Below, piece after piece: positions 9,813 through 19,346 of a stretch of DNA of 59,955 bases. A program made the translations under genes and the position numbers. How positions within the stretch are numbered: the stretch's first letter is position 1; the number at the start of each line of letters is the position of its first letter. The stretch is from Cloacimonetes bacterium UBA5284 (GTDB taxonomy: Bacteria > Cloacimonadota > Cloacimonadia > Cloacimonadales > Cloacimonadaceae). Under the pieces are notes generated by a model. It was given only the letters and a program-made list of their open reading frames with translations. It did not search any database and was not told where the DNA came from. Location of the stretch: the NCBI GenBank assembly GCA_002410505.1, contig DHSO01000048.1:1-59955 (forward strand), read 5' to 3'.

Positions 9813-12058
9813 AGATAGTATTTATTAACAGAATATTCCCCAATCCGGCTGAGCCAACCATGGGGAATTTTGTCTTGAAAAATCTGGTGCATTATCCGCT
9901 CGATATAGATCTGGAAGTGATCGCGCCGGTTCCTCCGTTTTTGAGATGGCGGCGCGGCAAGAAAGCAAGAGTACCTTTGTGGCGCATGCAGGACCTTGGC
10001 AGCAGGCGTATTCGGGTCTGGCATCCCCGCTTTGCCCTCTTTCCCCGGAATTATTTAAGGGCACTGGTGCCCACATTTGAGTATCTTGCCATACTACCAC
10101 TATTATGGTATCTTAATAAAAGGAAGAATATCGACTGTTTACACGCAAATTTTTGTGTGCCCGATGGTTTGGCAACCGCGAAGCTCTCCCGCGCCTTGAG
10201 TATACCCTATGTCATCACAGAGCATCAAGCGCATCTGCATGAGCTTCTGGCAAAGCCATATTTGAAGCGAATGATGCTTCCCGCCTATGCGGCGGCTGTT
10301 AAAGTGATAGCAGTATCGGAGCACACAAAGCAAATCATGCTGGATGCTGGGGCATACCGGAACAACCTGATGGTGATCCCCAATGGCATCGATATATCTC
10401 TGTTTGCCGCGCATAAAGAATTGAACGAGATCAGGAAACTCATCTATATCGGATATCTGGTGGAGCACAAAGGTATCCATATACTTTTAAAAGCCCTGAG
10501 CCTGACCGGGGACTTGTCACTGAGTCTGACCATTGTGGGAGATGGAACATACCGCGGCACTCTGGAGGCCTTGGCTGAAAAGCTGAGCATAAAAGACAGA
10601 GTCCGTTTTTTGGGCGAAAAAAGCCCTCAGGAAATAGCAGCATTGCTGAAAGATCACGACGCTTTAGTGCACCCAAGCTTCATTGAAAGCTTTGGAATAG
10701 TGGTTGTTGAAGCCATGGCATCAGGGTTGCCTGTACTTGCCACAAGAAATGGAGGCAGCGAGTTTATCGTTACCGAAGAAACCGGTCTCATCGTAGCGCC
10801 CAACGATCCTAAGGCTCTAGCCCAAGGCATTTATGATCTGCAATCTAAAGCATGGAATAGCAAGCGAATATCGGAGATAACCTGCAGCAAATACGATATA
10901 AAACAAGTAGTGAATCAGACTGTCCGGCAGTATCCCAGTTACAAGAACGAATTCAGTATTTGTCATCTATCATCAGTGCATATTCGAGAGGATGTTCGAG
11001 TGTTTTACAAACAATGCACCAGTTTGGTAGATGCAGGATTCAAGGTTCATCTGGTGGTCGCGGATGGTAAGCGCCATGAGCGCAGAAATGGAGTGATTAT
11101 TCACGATACCGGTGTTCCCGGGAGTCGTAAGCAAAGATTCATCAGCGCTCCGATCCAGGTTTTCAGGCGAGCTTTATATATCGGGGCAGATGCATATCAA
11201 ATCCACGATCCCGAGTTGTTACCCGGAGCAATTCTATTCAAATGGATCACTCGTAAACCGGTGATCTACGATATCCACGAATGCTACCCGGAGATGTTTC
11301 GACACAAAGAATATCTCTCTAAATTCAGCAGGCGTCTCGCAGCAGTAGCCATTGGAGTATTGGAGAAAATCGCTGTAAAGGTGCTTGATCAATCCATTGC
11401 CGCTACAGAGCATATTGCCGGTCAGTTCAAAGATATCCCTGTAGTGCACAACTATCCTATTCTTTCTGAGTGGTCTTGGATAGAAACGGATGATAAGCGC
11501 TTCATAAGCCGAAATATCTGTTATGTGGGTAGCATCAGCAGAGAGCGTGGAATTGCGCAGATTGTGAAAGCAATTGCGGATGTAGATTGCACTTTTCACC
11601 TTGCCGGCAGATACGAACCAGCTGGGTTCAGAGATGAATTAACAAAGCTACCGGGCTTTTCCAAGGTGGTTGAATACGGTTTTGTGAACCGAGAACAAGC
11701 GGCTGATATATTCTCCAGTTGTGCATTGGGAGTAGTTCTGTTGGATCGCAACTCCAATCATTTACATTCTTTATCGACCAAGATGTTTGAATACTTGGCA
11801 GCCGGTTTACCGATATTGGTTTCAGACCTGCCTACAAATATCAAATTGCTTGACAGTAGTCCTATGGGGAGATACATTGATCCTACCCTGGTGGAACTGA
11901 TCACAAAAACCCTTGAAGAGCTTCTGTCTGATCCTGAGCGTCTGGCACAATGGGGAGCAAACGGTAAGGCGATGGTATTTGATAAGTTATCCTGGGAATC
12001 CGAGAGAGAGATATATTTATCTCTATACAGGAAGATACTAAAACTGGAGAAATCTTGA
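9809..12058 (+). CDS. Two-domain glycosyltransferase (tandem GT4-like fusion)
   Basis: The 749-residue protein is about twice the usual length of a GT-B enzyme. Residues 1 to about 365 form a complete GT4-like unit (KIVFINRIFPNPAEPTMGNF, RKLIYIGYLVEHKGI, and the E-x7-E motif in HPSFIESFGIVVVEAMASG). Residues about 385 to 749 form a second GT-B unit (FSICHLSSVHIREDVRV, YQIHDPELLPGAI, YDIHECYPE, NICYVGSISRERGI, STKMFEYLAAGLPI). It is continuous in one frame with no internal stop. It probably adds two successive sugars to a lipid-linked glycan. Overlaps with both neighbours indicate an operon. Confidence 0.88.
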   Translation: MKIVFINRIFPNPAEPTMGNFVLKNLVHYPLDIDLEVIAPVPPFLRWRRGKKARVPLWRMQDLGSRRIRVWHPRFALFPRNYLRALVPTFEYLAILPLLWYLNKRKNIDCLHANFCVPDGLATAKLSRALSIPYVITEHQAHLHELLAKPYLKRMMLPAYAAAVKVIAVSEHTKQIMLDAGAYRNNLMVIPNGIDISLFAAHKELNEIRKLIYIGYLVEHKGIHILLKALSLTGDLSLSLTIVGDGTYRGTLEALAEKLSIKDRVRFLGEKSPQEIAALLKDHDALVHPSFIESFGIVVVEAMASGLPVLATRNGGSEFIVTEETGLIVAPNDPKALAQGIYDLQSKAWNSKRISEITCSKYDIKQVVNQTVRQYPSYKNEFSICHLSSVHIREDVRVFYKQCTSLVDAGFKVHLVVADGKRHERRNGVIIHDTGVPGSRKQRFISAPIQVFRRALYIGADAYQIHDPELLPGAILFKWITRKPVIYDIHECYPEMFRHKEYLSKFSRRLAAVAIGVLEKIAVKVLDQSIAATEHIAGQFKDIPVVHNYPILSEWSWIETDDKRFISRNICYVGSISRERGIAQIVKAIADVDCTFHLAGRYEPAGFRDELTKLPGFSKVVEYGFVNREQAADIFSSCALGVVLLDRNSNHLHSLSTKMFEYLAAGLPILVSDLPTNIKLLDSSPMGRYIDPTLVELITKTLEELLSDPERLAQWGANGKAMVFDKLSWESEREIYLSLYRKILKLEKS

Positions 12059-13230
12059 AAATCCTATTTCTAAGTTCCCGCATTCCATACCCCCCGGATC
12101 GGGGTGATAAGGTGCGAACTCTTGTATTGCTGCGAAAGCTGGCAAGTATGGGAGAATTGCATCTCGTCTCTCTGGTGGACCACAAAAAAGACAGCGATGC
12201 CATAAATACAATAAAAAAGGAATTTCCCCATAGCTACTTTGTGTCTCACACCAGGTTTCAAGCTCTCATCAATCTGGCACGGAATGTTTTGCGCAAATTA
12301 CCTTTCCAGGTCGCGTACTATCAAAACGCAAAGCTCCAATCTCTGATTCACAATCTATCCAAAGAACATAGATTTGATCTGGTATATACTCATCTCATCC
12401 GCATGGTTCCATACGCCAGAATAATGCGTGAATCTAAAGTTATTCTGGATTATACGGATTGCATTTCTCTGGAATACAGCCGTAGCCTGGGTCACCTAAG
12501 CGGCATCAAAAAGCTCTTTTTCAGCATTGAGGCAAAGCGTACCGCCAAATACGAAGAGCGAGTGGCAAATCTATTCGCGGAAAACTGGGCTATATCTCCG
12601 ATAGACATTCAGAAACTTGGGCTAAAAGATCATCACCGGAGTGTAGTGTTGCCAAACCAAGTATTTGTGGCACCATTGCGGGATAATGTGAAACTCAAAA
12701 TGCGCCTGATATTTACGGGAAACATGAGTGTGGCACATAACATAGTGGCAGCTCAGAACGTGAGCAAGAAGATAATGCCGGCTCTTTTGCACGATTATCC
12801 CAATCTGGTATTTACCATCGTAGGCGCCGCTCCGGCTCCGGACATCCTGGCTCTGGATGGGCTGAACAACACAAAAGTACTTGGTTTTGTAGACGATCTG
12901 TATACCGAATTGCAAAATAGCGATATCTTCATAGCGCCTTTGTATTTCAGTGCCGGTATTCAAAATAAGGCTCTGGAAGCAATGGCTTGCGGAATCCCGG
13001 TGATCACCACTCCCAATGTAGCTCAGAGCCTGGATGCTCACGATGAAGTAGAGCTGATGATAGCCGAAGATAACCACGCTTTTGTGGAAAAGACAGCATA
13101 TCTATTGGAGCATCAAGAAGCCAGAGATCAGATCGGAAAATCCGGTCGAGCTTTGGTAATGAAGAAATATTCCCCGGAAGCCATCAATCTGATGATTGAA
13201 GAACGGGTGAATCATATAATAAATTCCTGA
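12055..13230 (+). CDS. Glycosyltransferase, GT4-like (Stp1/EpsH1-associated type)
   Basis: The 391-residue protein begins KILFLSSRIPYPPDRGDKVR, a start typical of sugar transferases of the PEP-CTERM/EpsH1-associated Stp1 group, and has a GT-B C-terminal half (MRLIFTGNMSVAHN, FIAPLYFSAGIQNKALEAMACGIPV). It starts with TTG 12055, which overlaps the upstream stop as TTGA; CTGGAGA is the ribosome site. A role in surface polysaccharide assembly follows from its neighbours; donor and acceptor sugars are unknown. Confidence 0.88.
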   Translation: MKILFLSSRIPYPPDRGDKVRTLVLLRKLASMGELHLVSLVDHKKDSDAINTIKKEFPHSYFVSHTRFQALINLARNVLRKLPFQVAYYQNAKLQSLIHNLSKEHRFDLVYTHLIRMVPYARIMRESKVILDYTDCISLEYSRSLGHLSGIKKLFFSIEAKRTAKYEERVANLFAENWAISPIDIQKLGLKDHHRSVVLPNQVFVAPLRDNVKLKMRLIFTGNMSVAHNIVAAQNVSKKIMPALLHDYPNLVFTIVGAAPAPDILALDGLNNTKVLGFVDDLYTELQNSDIFIAPLYFSAGIQNKALEAMACGIPVITTPNVAQSLDAHDEVELMIAEDNHAFVEKTAYLLEHQEARDQIGKSGRALVMKKYSPEAINLMIEERVNHIINS

Positions 13231-13244
13231 AAGGAGTAACCCCT

Positions 13245-14273
13245 ATGCAAAAAGTAAAACTGGGCCTCATCGGCTGTGGAAGAATTTCAAAGAACCATCT
13301 GGATGCCGTTTCTCAGATACCCGAAGCTGATTTTGTGGCAGTGTGTGATTGTGTGGAAGAGCGGGCCAAACAGGTCGCTGCGGACTATGGCATCACCAAA
13401 GTTTATACAGATCATCTTGAGATGCTGAAAAACGAAAAATTGGATTTGGTATCTATTTGCACTCCTAGTGGTATGCATCCTGATATGGGCGTTGATGTTG
13501 CCAATGCCAAAGTAAACGTGCTCACTGAGAAACCGATGTCGATCAATGTGGAAGCAGCGGACAAATTGATCAAAGCCTGTGACGATAATCATGTAAGGCT
13601 GTTCGTAGTAAAGCAAAACAGGCTAAACAGCACTATGCAACTCCTTAAACGAGCGGTTGACAAAAACCGTTTTGGCAGGATTTATATGGCTCAGGCCAAT
13701 GTATTCTGGCAACGCCCTCAGTCTTATTATGATGCCGCCAAATGGCGTGGAACTTGGGAGTTTGACGGTGGCGCCTACATGAATCAGGCCAGCCACTATG
13801 TAGATGCTATTTATTGGCTTTTAGGAAATGTAGATAGTGTATCGGCATTCACCTCCACAATGGCACGCAAAATTGAGGCTGAGGATACCGGAAGTGCCAT
13901 TCTGAAGTTTCGCAGCGGCATCATCGCTTCCATCAATGTGACCATGCTCACCTACCCAAAAAACTTTGAAGGCTCAATAACCATTATCGGCGAAAAAGGT
14001 ATCGTGAAAGTGGGCGGAGTGGCGGTAAACAAGATCGAGAAATGGGAATTTGAAGAATACGATGACGACGATCGAATTGCCCTGGACAGCAATTATACAC
14101 CGCCAAACGTCTATGGATTCGGCCACAATCCCTACTACCGTAACGTGGTAGATGTGTTATTGGAGAAAGCCGAGCCCTCCACCGATGGGCGCGATGGCAG
14201 AAAATCGGTCGAAATTATTCAAGCTATCTACCGTTCCGCCAAGACAGGCAAGAAAGTTTCCCTGCCTTTATAA
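13245..14273 (+). CDS. Gfo/Idh/MocA oxidoreductase, WlbA/WbpB-like
   Basis: The 342-residue protein has an N-terminal Rossmann motif (GLIGCGRISKNHLDA), the EKP motif (LTEKPM) of the family, and a stretch VFWQRPQSYYDAAKWRGTW followed by DGGAYMNQASHYVD that matches UDP-N-acetylglucosaminuronate 3-dehydrogenases (WlbA/WbpB) of 2,3-diamino-uronate biosynthesis. That assignment is by motif recognition. The ribosome site AAGGAG is at 13230-13236. It is the last gene of the glycan operon and is followed by a terminator. The partner aminotransferase and acetyltransferase are not in the window. Confidence 0.88.
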   Translation: MQKVKLGLIGCGRISKNHLDAVSQIPEADFVAVCDCVEERAKQVAADYGITKVYTDHLEMLKNEKLDLVSICTPSGMHPDMGVDVANAKVNVLTEKPMSINVEAADKLIKACDDNHVRLFVVKQNRLNSTMQLLKRAVDKNRFGRIYMAQANVFWQRPQSYYDAAKWRGTWEFDGGAYMNQASHYVDAIYWLLGNVDSVSAFTSTMARKIEAEDTGSAILKFRSGIIASINVTMLTYPKNFEGSITIIGEKGIVKVGGVAVNKIEKWEFEEYDDDDRIALDSNYTPPNVYGFGHNPYYRNVVDVLLEKAEPSTDGRDGRKSVEIIQAIYRSAKTGKKVSLPL

Positions 14274-14293
14274 TTCTGTTTTATGGAGATAAC

Positions 14294-14321
14294 GCCGGAT
14301 TCTATGGAGTCCGGCTTTTTT
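14294..14321 (+). terminator. Rho-independent terminator of the glycan operon
   Basis: A 9-bp stem (GCCGGATTC with GAGTCCGGC, one G-T pair) with a 4-base loop is followed by six T. It lies 20 bases after the last operon gene. Confidence 0.85.
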
Positions 14322-14635
14322 GTAATCAAGATGCGCTCATGAGTGCTTGCTATGCGCCTGAACGGTAACTCTATAGCTTGAGACAATTCGAAACTTAAAC
14401 AGAATCCCTAGGGGGCAAATCTACCTTTATATTATCGCATTCGTATTATTCAAACAGAATAGTATCTCCCATAACCGTATGTGAGTATATGTTGAAGCTT
14501 TGGCAAAGACATAATTATTGGTGAAGTCAAACATGCAGCTGAGTCCTAAAGCACACGAGCCTAAAGAGCGGTACAAGTGAGCCGAGTAAAGACAGTACGG
14601 GTAATATCTGACTTTAAGAAATATAAGCTGCTACC
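14322..14635. other. Intergenic region, no gene seen
   Basis: About 310 bases between convergent genes. No ORF with a ribosome site, no RNA gene and no clear second terminator were seen. Confidence 0.5.
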
Positions 14636-15109
14636 TTAATAGCCCCAGTAGTAGTAATAATCGTCTTCGTCCCAGTTCCCAAAAGTGTAACTTATGTTCA
14701 CAAAGCCGTCGTTTGTGATGAACACATAAAGGGCCCTGTCATTGGGAAAATACCAGATATAATCATAGTCGTAATCTTGATATACATCATAGTCACCGTG
14801 AATGGATTTCAGTTCTTCAATGATATCCACCTCGGTCTTGGTTTTATCACCCAGATTAAAACGAATTTCCCACTGAGACACAGTCAGACTGTCGTAGCTG
14901 GGATAGATAATGATTTGGGACGCTTCAGGCTCTGTACCAAAACTGCCCCTATATATCCTGTCGTCCAATCTTAACTCGATACCTTTGTCCTTGAGATGGG
15001 CTATGGTGGTGGAGACGGAATCGTCGTAGGATATCTCAAACATGCCCTTTTGGGCATAGACGCTCGTAATGAGCAGAATCAGAGCAAAAACCAACAGTAA
15101 GTTCTTCAT
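14636..15109 (-). CDS. Small exported protein of unknown function
   Basis: The 157-residue product has a signal peptide (KNLLLVFALILLITSVYAQ) and a mature part rich in Tyr and Asp ending in many Tyr (DEDDYYYYWGY). The start ATG at 15109 has AAGAGG as ribosome site; the frame stays open upstream to 15199 but without a ribosome site and with no signal character. No family was recognised. It stands alone between the glycan operon terminator and the tRNA-Thr terminator. Confidence 0.65.
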   Translation of the reverse strand: MKNLLLVFALILLITSVYAQKGMFEISYDDSVSTTIAHLKDKGIELRLDDRIYRGSFGTEPEASQIIIYPSYDSLTVSQWEIRFNLGDKTKTEVDIIEELKSIHGDYDVYQDYDYDYIWYFPNDRALYVFITNDGFVNISYTFGNWDEDDYYYYWGY

Positions 15110-15243
15110 CTTAACCTCTTTTTCTTTGTCATTCAGGTATTGTGGGATGTGGTTTTTTATCTGCGAATTATCAACATAATAGTCATAACCATTAAGCAAG
15201 CAAAAGAAACTTGCGCATAATAATGCAGTCTGTTCTATGCATG

Positions 15244-15268
15244 AAAAATGGCGGATGTAATATCCGCC
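15244..15268 (-). terminator. Terminator after tRNA-Thr
   Basis: On the minus strand GGCGGAT and ATCCGCC form a 7-bp stem with a 5-base loop, followed by ATTTTT. It lies 12 bases after the CCA end of the tRNA. Confidence 0.75.
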
Positions 15269-15279
15269 AGTACTGGAAA

Positions 15280-15346
<67 letters not shown>

Positions 15347-15356
<10 letters not shown>

Positions 15357-16024
15357 TTGTAAATATTTAAATCGATGTCTATATCGGGAATGTCAACGAA
15401 AAAGGTTTCAATTTGTCTGATTCCACCGGTGTCTTCCACTTTCAAGCTACGCTCTGTATCGTGATAGATGGAAGTGAGGCTGTTTATGTTTACCTCGGAG
15501 CTGGCACTGAGATTGCGAGGATAGAAGAATGGGATTTCACCCAATTTGATGGCTTCTTTATCTCCTTGGATGATCTCATATTCCGGCAGAGGCAAGCGGT
15601 ATTCCAGATAGATATTGATCGAATCGGGCAAGCTTGCCAGTCGATCTTTGGCGATGGCATAGCAATTGATGTCGTTGCCTTCAGCGATCAGATCGCTATG
15701 GATCAGTTCCGGGATAAAGTGTTTGGGATGCAGATTGGAGCAGAGAAAGTATTGGCTCTCCACGCCGTTTAGCTGCAGGTGTTCCACTCTGGCCCCGGAA
15801 TTCAGGAAAAAACTGTAGTAGTCTGTATCGGGGAGATCTTGTTTGTTTACAGTAAAATTCACATTGGCATAGAGACGGCCGACATTTGTCCCGAGGGTAA
15901 GGTTCAGTTCGTAATCCAAGCCTTCCAGCAGGCTGAAACGTATGGGGGAACCATATATGGGATCATCCGCAAAGAGGGCAAGAACCATGCTAAGCAGGAT
16001 CAGGCAAAGGGCAACGCGTTTCAT
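15347..16024 (-). CDS. Exported protein of unknown function whose 3' end enters tRNA-Thr
   Basis: The 225-residue product has a signal peptide (KRVALCLILLSMVLALFAD) and a beta-rich mature part. Patterns such as YSFFLNSGARVEHLQLNG and IYLEYRLPLP resemble the N-terminal saddle domain of M1-type metallopeptidases, but no catalytic domain follows; this is only a suggestion. AGGAGAG precedes the ATG at 16024. The last three codons and the TAG stop are made of the 5' acceptor-stem sequence of tRNA-Thr on the same strand, so gene and tRNA are probably co-transcribed and processing of the tRNA would trim the stop codon region from the message. Confidence 0.7.
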
Positions 16025-16137
16025 CGACTCTCCTTTTGTATTGTGAATTTGAGGCTACTATGGATTTGGGGACTGTATTTTCGTCAAGGGAAAAGTAGTG
16101 GAGCAGGGGATGATAATCGGATATGGGCAGCAGGTTC

Positions 16138-16917
16138 TCAATAGAGCATGGTAGCTTCCACGGCTTCATGAAGAGGGAGAACCCGCAGATTGTACTGCCA
16201 TAAAAAGCTAAGGATCTGGCGAAAGACAGAAGATGGGCAAGAATCTTGATAGCCTTCATTTTCGGCATCAAAACGGTGAAAACCGATGATGATGATGGCT
16301 TCGTTGTTCATGATGCCACGCAGGATTCTGTGCTTAACCGGTTCGGCGCTCCAGCCACTTTGATATGCAAGATACCCCAAGGCTTTGCGGTCGATGGGTG
16401 AGTGCATGGCAAAGTCGCTGCTGCCGCGGATGTTTTGGTAAAGATTGAGTATGATGGGATAGACTTGAGAAGGGCACTGGCCTCGAGGGAGTGCGAAAGA
16501 CCTGGGATTCAACCCTTGCTGGATGAGGTTACTGAAATCCTGATTCAGGTTCTGTTCGACTTCATCCAAATCTAATTGATTCAATTGTTCGTGATGCAGA
16601 GTGTGTCCGCCGGTTTCCCAAGCATGTTCCAGTTCCATCTCTCGTATTTGATCCCAAGTCATAAAGCCATGGTTGCCCACTGCTCCGCTATTAACGAAAT
16701 TGGTGCCGCGAAAACCGAATTCTTGCATAATTGGGAAGGCTTTGTCATAAATAGAATAATGCTGGTCGTCGAATGTGAGAACCACGATTGGTGAACTGAT
16801 GGGATCGGGGGATACAGGCTTACATGCCGATATCAGCATCAGAAAGGTCAAGGCCAAAAGACAGGGACATGCCAATGCTGTGGCGACCTTTCGAATTCGT
16901 AAAATGGCTGTAATCAT
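16138..16917 (-). CDS. Polysaccharide deacetylase (NodB-like) lipoprotein
   Basis: The 259-residue product carries a lipoprotein signal (TFLMLISAC, Cys 32) and NodB-fold motifs: TFDD at about 48-51 with the metal/catalytic Asp pair, GGHTLHHE with the H-x3-H-type zinc ligands, and ALPRG. Such enzymes remove N-acetyl groups from envelope or extracellular glycans. The signal peptide coding part overlaps the 3' end of the upstream gene by about 98 bases, a long overlap. A TTG start a few codons before the hydrophobic core would reduce it only slightly. Confidence 0.8.
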   Translation of the reverse strand: MITAILRIRKVATALACPCLLALTFLMLISACKPVSPDPISSPIVVLTFDDQHYSIYDKAFPIMQEFGFRGTNFVNSGAVGNHGFMTWDQIREMELEHAWETGGHTLHHEQLNQLDLDEVEQNLNQDFSNLIQQGLNPRSFALPRGQCPSQVYPIILNLYQNIRGSSDFAMHSPIDRKALGYLAYQSGWSAEPVKHRILRGIMNNEAIIIIGFHRFDAENEGYQDSCPSSVFRQILSFLWQYNLRVLPLHEAVEATMLY

Positions 16918-17860
16918 AGTATAAACCTATTTGGGAATGGGGTAGAGGCTTGATAGTGCCCAAAAGACGATATTGCCAAAGCTCTTCACTGTCCATCGTG
17001 GAAAGCTGGCAAAGAGGGATCAGTTCGATCTTTTCGCTAACTGGTCGCTGTAAACGAAGCTGATAACGGGAGCTCTCGAAGGGGGCGTATTCATGCTTGG
17101 TGTAGGCTGCTCCGAGGTCGAGAAGAGTGTTCTCGGCAACCTTAGCACTTGTTTCGGCTTGTAAATAGAGTTCATGATGGGCTTTGGTGGAATCCCAACC
17201 GGGGAGGATCGCGAGAGCCCCAGATGCCTTGAAAGCGAGATTGGGACTCGCCAGGGCACCGGAAAAGGAAGTTAATGAAACAGGGGTGCGCCAATGGCTG
17301 TCCATTGTGCGAATCTCTTCCGAAAGAGCGAGATTCCAGCTGTGGCTTTGTCGATTATATGAGATCATTCCACATGGCTGATTGTGGGTATTACCGCCTA
17401 GATCGAGCTTAATGTGAGAGTCGGAATCGAGATTGTAGCGGATCCCCAGAGAATTCAGGCGCATCATTTGGTAGTTGTAGCTATCATAGCCTCTCATCAG
17501 AACGGGTAGATTGTCCATGGCAAAGTCTGTGCCATAACCGTGTTCGCGGCTGCCCGCAGAAAGGATCCAGCTTGGGCTGAAATCAGCATCAAGGATAAGG
17601 GTTTTCAGCTTAATATGGCTCTCATCAAAGAACTGCTCGGTAGCAAGTGCCAGATATAGGTTCATTCGATTGTAGCGAAGGTTCTTGAAGCCAAATTCTG
17701 CGCGGTAGAGTTCGTCCCAGCTAAGCTCTTTTCCGCTTTGTATTGAATCATAATACATACTGTTCAGAGATTGCCACTCTGCGTAAAAGGGTAATGACCC
17801 AGCAGTTAGAACGGAACTGACCAACAGAGATGCTAGCAGTAGAAAGCGTGCTTTATTCAT
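16820..17860 (-). CDS. Putative outer-membrane beta-barrel protein
   Basis: The 346-residue product has a signal peptide (RFLLLASLLVSSVLTAGS) and a mature part of alternating polar/apolar segments with aromatic ends (LYLALATEQFF, HIKLDLGGNTHN, YQLRLQRPVS, SIGMSLSFGLDL), as in an outer-membrane barrel. No family name was recognised. The ATG at 17860 overlaps the TetR stop; a TTG at 17869 is also in frame. It lies in one minus-strand operon with the TetR regulator and the deacetylase. Confidence 0.65.
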   Translation of the reverse strand: MNKARFLLLASLLVSSVLTAGSLPFYAEWQSLNSMYYDSIQSGKELSWDELYRAEFGFKNLRYNRMNLYLALATEQFFDESHIKLKTLILDADFSPSWILSAGSREHGYGTDFAMDNLPVLMRGYDSYNYQMMRLNSLGIRYNLDSDSHIKLDLGGNTHNQPCGMISYNRQSHSWNLALSEEIRTMDSHWRTPVSLTSFSGALASPNLAFKASGALAILPGWDSTKAHHELYLQAETSAKVAENTLLDLGAAYTKHEYAPFESSRYQLRLQRPVSEKIELIPLCQLSTMDSEELWQYRLLGTIKPLPHSQIGLYYDYSHFTNSKGRHSIGMSLSFGLDLSDADIGM

Positions 17861-18449
17861 TGATGCCAAATTTCAAGATTTCGCGGACACTTTTTGCTAC
17901 ATCCGCAATGTCCATTTTATTCTCTTGAATCAGCCATTCGCTCATGGCAAAGTCCATAGCTCCTACCAGAAGAATGGCAAAAGCCTTGCTATCGATGGCC
18001 CGGATCCGTTTTTCGGAGATGGCTTGTTCGGTAATAGATTCTACAAAGTCCAAATAGCATCTGAGGGGATTATAGTTTGGGAAAGACTCATAGAAATCTT
18101 CGTTTTGGCGTGCTTCTATGGTGAGAAATCTGGCTATATATGGTTTTTCTTCCACCAGGCGGATATGCTGGATAAAGAATTCAAAGAGGCGATCCATAGT
18201 ATCCGGAATATCTTTGGTGGCGTCGATAATGGACTGCAACACAGGTCCGATGATTTCTTGCATGCACTCATTCAACAAGGCTTCTTTGCTGTTAAAATAA
18301 ACATATATGGTGCCTTGAGCTATCTTCGCTGCCTTTGCGATATCCGAGATAGTAGTCTGTTGCGAACCCTTTTTTGCGAATACTTCGATTGCTTTTTCCA
18401 GAATCAGGTCTTTTTTGTATCTACGGTTTGCTGATCTTTTGGGATTCAT
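17853..18449 (-). CDS. TetR/AcrR-family transcriptional regulator
   Basis: The 198-residue protein has the N-terminal TetR helix-turn-helix (LEKAIEVFAKKGSQQTTISDIAKAAKIAQGTIYVYF) at about 15-55 and an all-helical ligand domain. GGAGGAAAG precedes the ATG at 18449. It is first in an operon with the barrel protein and the deacetylase lipoprotein, which suggests it controls envelope genes, possibly its own operon. The ligand is unknown. Confidence 0.9.
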   Translation of the reverse strand: MNPKRSANRRYKKDLILEKAIEVFAKKGSQQTTISDIAKAAKIAQGTIYVYFNSKEALLNECMQEIIGPVLQSIIDATKDIPDTMDRLFEFFIQHIRLVEEKPYIARFLTIEARQNEDFYESFPNYNPLRCYLDFVESITEQAISEKRIRAIDSKAFAILLVGAMDFAMSEWLIQENKMDIADVAKSVREILKFGINE

Positions 18450-18502
18450 CTTTCCTCCAAATAGTAGAACTTGTTACATGAGGTTCACATTGCGATTTTC
18501 TG

Positions 18503-19273
18503 TCAATTCATTTTGCGGGCGACAAGGATAATACCGGTTCCCCGGGGATTGTAGATGTGCATATCGATAAACATCAGAAGCTGAGCCGGAAGATATATGA
18601 TGCCATAGTATAAAGGCCAAAGCAAGCATAATGCTTTGTGCATACCGTACATCGAGAGAGGCAGCTTCATCATCAGCTTCCAGCTCAGTGCTCCCCAAAA
18701 GCCGTAACTGAAGTTTGAAGACAGTATCTCAAAACCGCTGTCGATTATTTTCCGTTCCAATTCAACTTTATTGTAGCCGGGGCGAACGTGTTCAGCGGTG
18801 AAGGCAGCAGCTTCATCCATATCGCTGGGCGTGGATATGATAAGAATACCATTATCACTCAATGCCCGATGCAGGTTTCGTAGTGCTGCTCTATCATCTT
18901 TGATGTGTTCCAGGATGTCTACGGCAATAGCCATATTATATTGCTTGGAAGGAAGATAGCTCTGCAAATCCGCGCTTTGATAGTTGAATCGCTCACTTGC
19001 GATGGCGGCATAGCTTTGCAGATAATCTGTTTTGAGGTCACAAGCAAATACTTCAGCCTCAGGATATTGTTTCAATACAAAGTCGCTGTATTGACAGAAG
19101 CCCGCGCCTGCGTCATAGAAGGCGAAACCATCGCGAAAGTAGCGTTCTATTTCCCGTTTCACATAGCGTTGACGCAGTAGAAGCTGATCCAATATATGGT
19201 AGAATACAGTTCGAAACATAGTGAATATAGACAGGTATGTGGCGAGCTTGTCCTTGATTGGGTCATATTGCAT
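18503..19273 (-). CDS. Class I SAM-dependent methyltransferase
   Basis: The 256-residue protein shows motif I (FYDAGAGFCQYSDFVL), an acidic end of strand 2 (VFACDLK), and a motif like MAIAVDILEHIKDD then LHRALSDNGILIIS of the Methyltransf_11/23 type. Hydrophobic stretches near the C-terminus (LLWPLYYGIIYLPAQLLMFI) suggest membrane contact, as in lipid or quinone methylases. CAGGAG precedes the start. It is divergent from the PHP gene. Substrate unknown. Confidence 0.85.
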   Translation of the reverse strand: MQYDPIKDKLATYLSIFTMFRTVFYHILDQLLLRQRYVKREIERYFRDGFAFYDAGAGFCQYSDFVLKQYPEAEVFACDLKTDYLQSYAAIASERFNYQSADLQSYLPSKQYNMAIAVDILEHIKDDRAALRNLHRALSDNGILIISTPSDMDEAAAFTAEHVRPGYNKVELERKIIDSGFEILSSNFSYGFWGALSWKLMMKLPLSMYGMHKALCLLWPLYYGIIYLPAQLLMFIDMHIYNPRGTGIILVARKMN

Positions 19274-19296
19274 GCTGGGCTCCTGTAAAGAATTTC

Positions 19297-19331
19297 ATTG
19301 ACGATTTTGACGACTGTGCATTTTCGTCAAT
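19297..19331. promoter_or_regulatory. Inverted repeat in divergent promoter region
   Basis: ATTGACG (19297-19303) and CGTCAAT (19325-19331) form a perfect 7-bp inverted repeat in the 73-base gap between the methyltransferase and PHP genes. A second TTGACG (19308-19313) could act as a -35 for the plus-strand gene with TAGATA as -10. An operator role is only possible. Confidence 0.3.
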
Positions 19332-19346
19332 AGATAAAACACGGTT

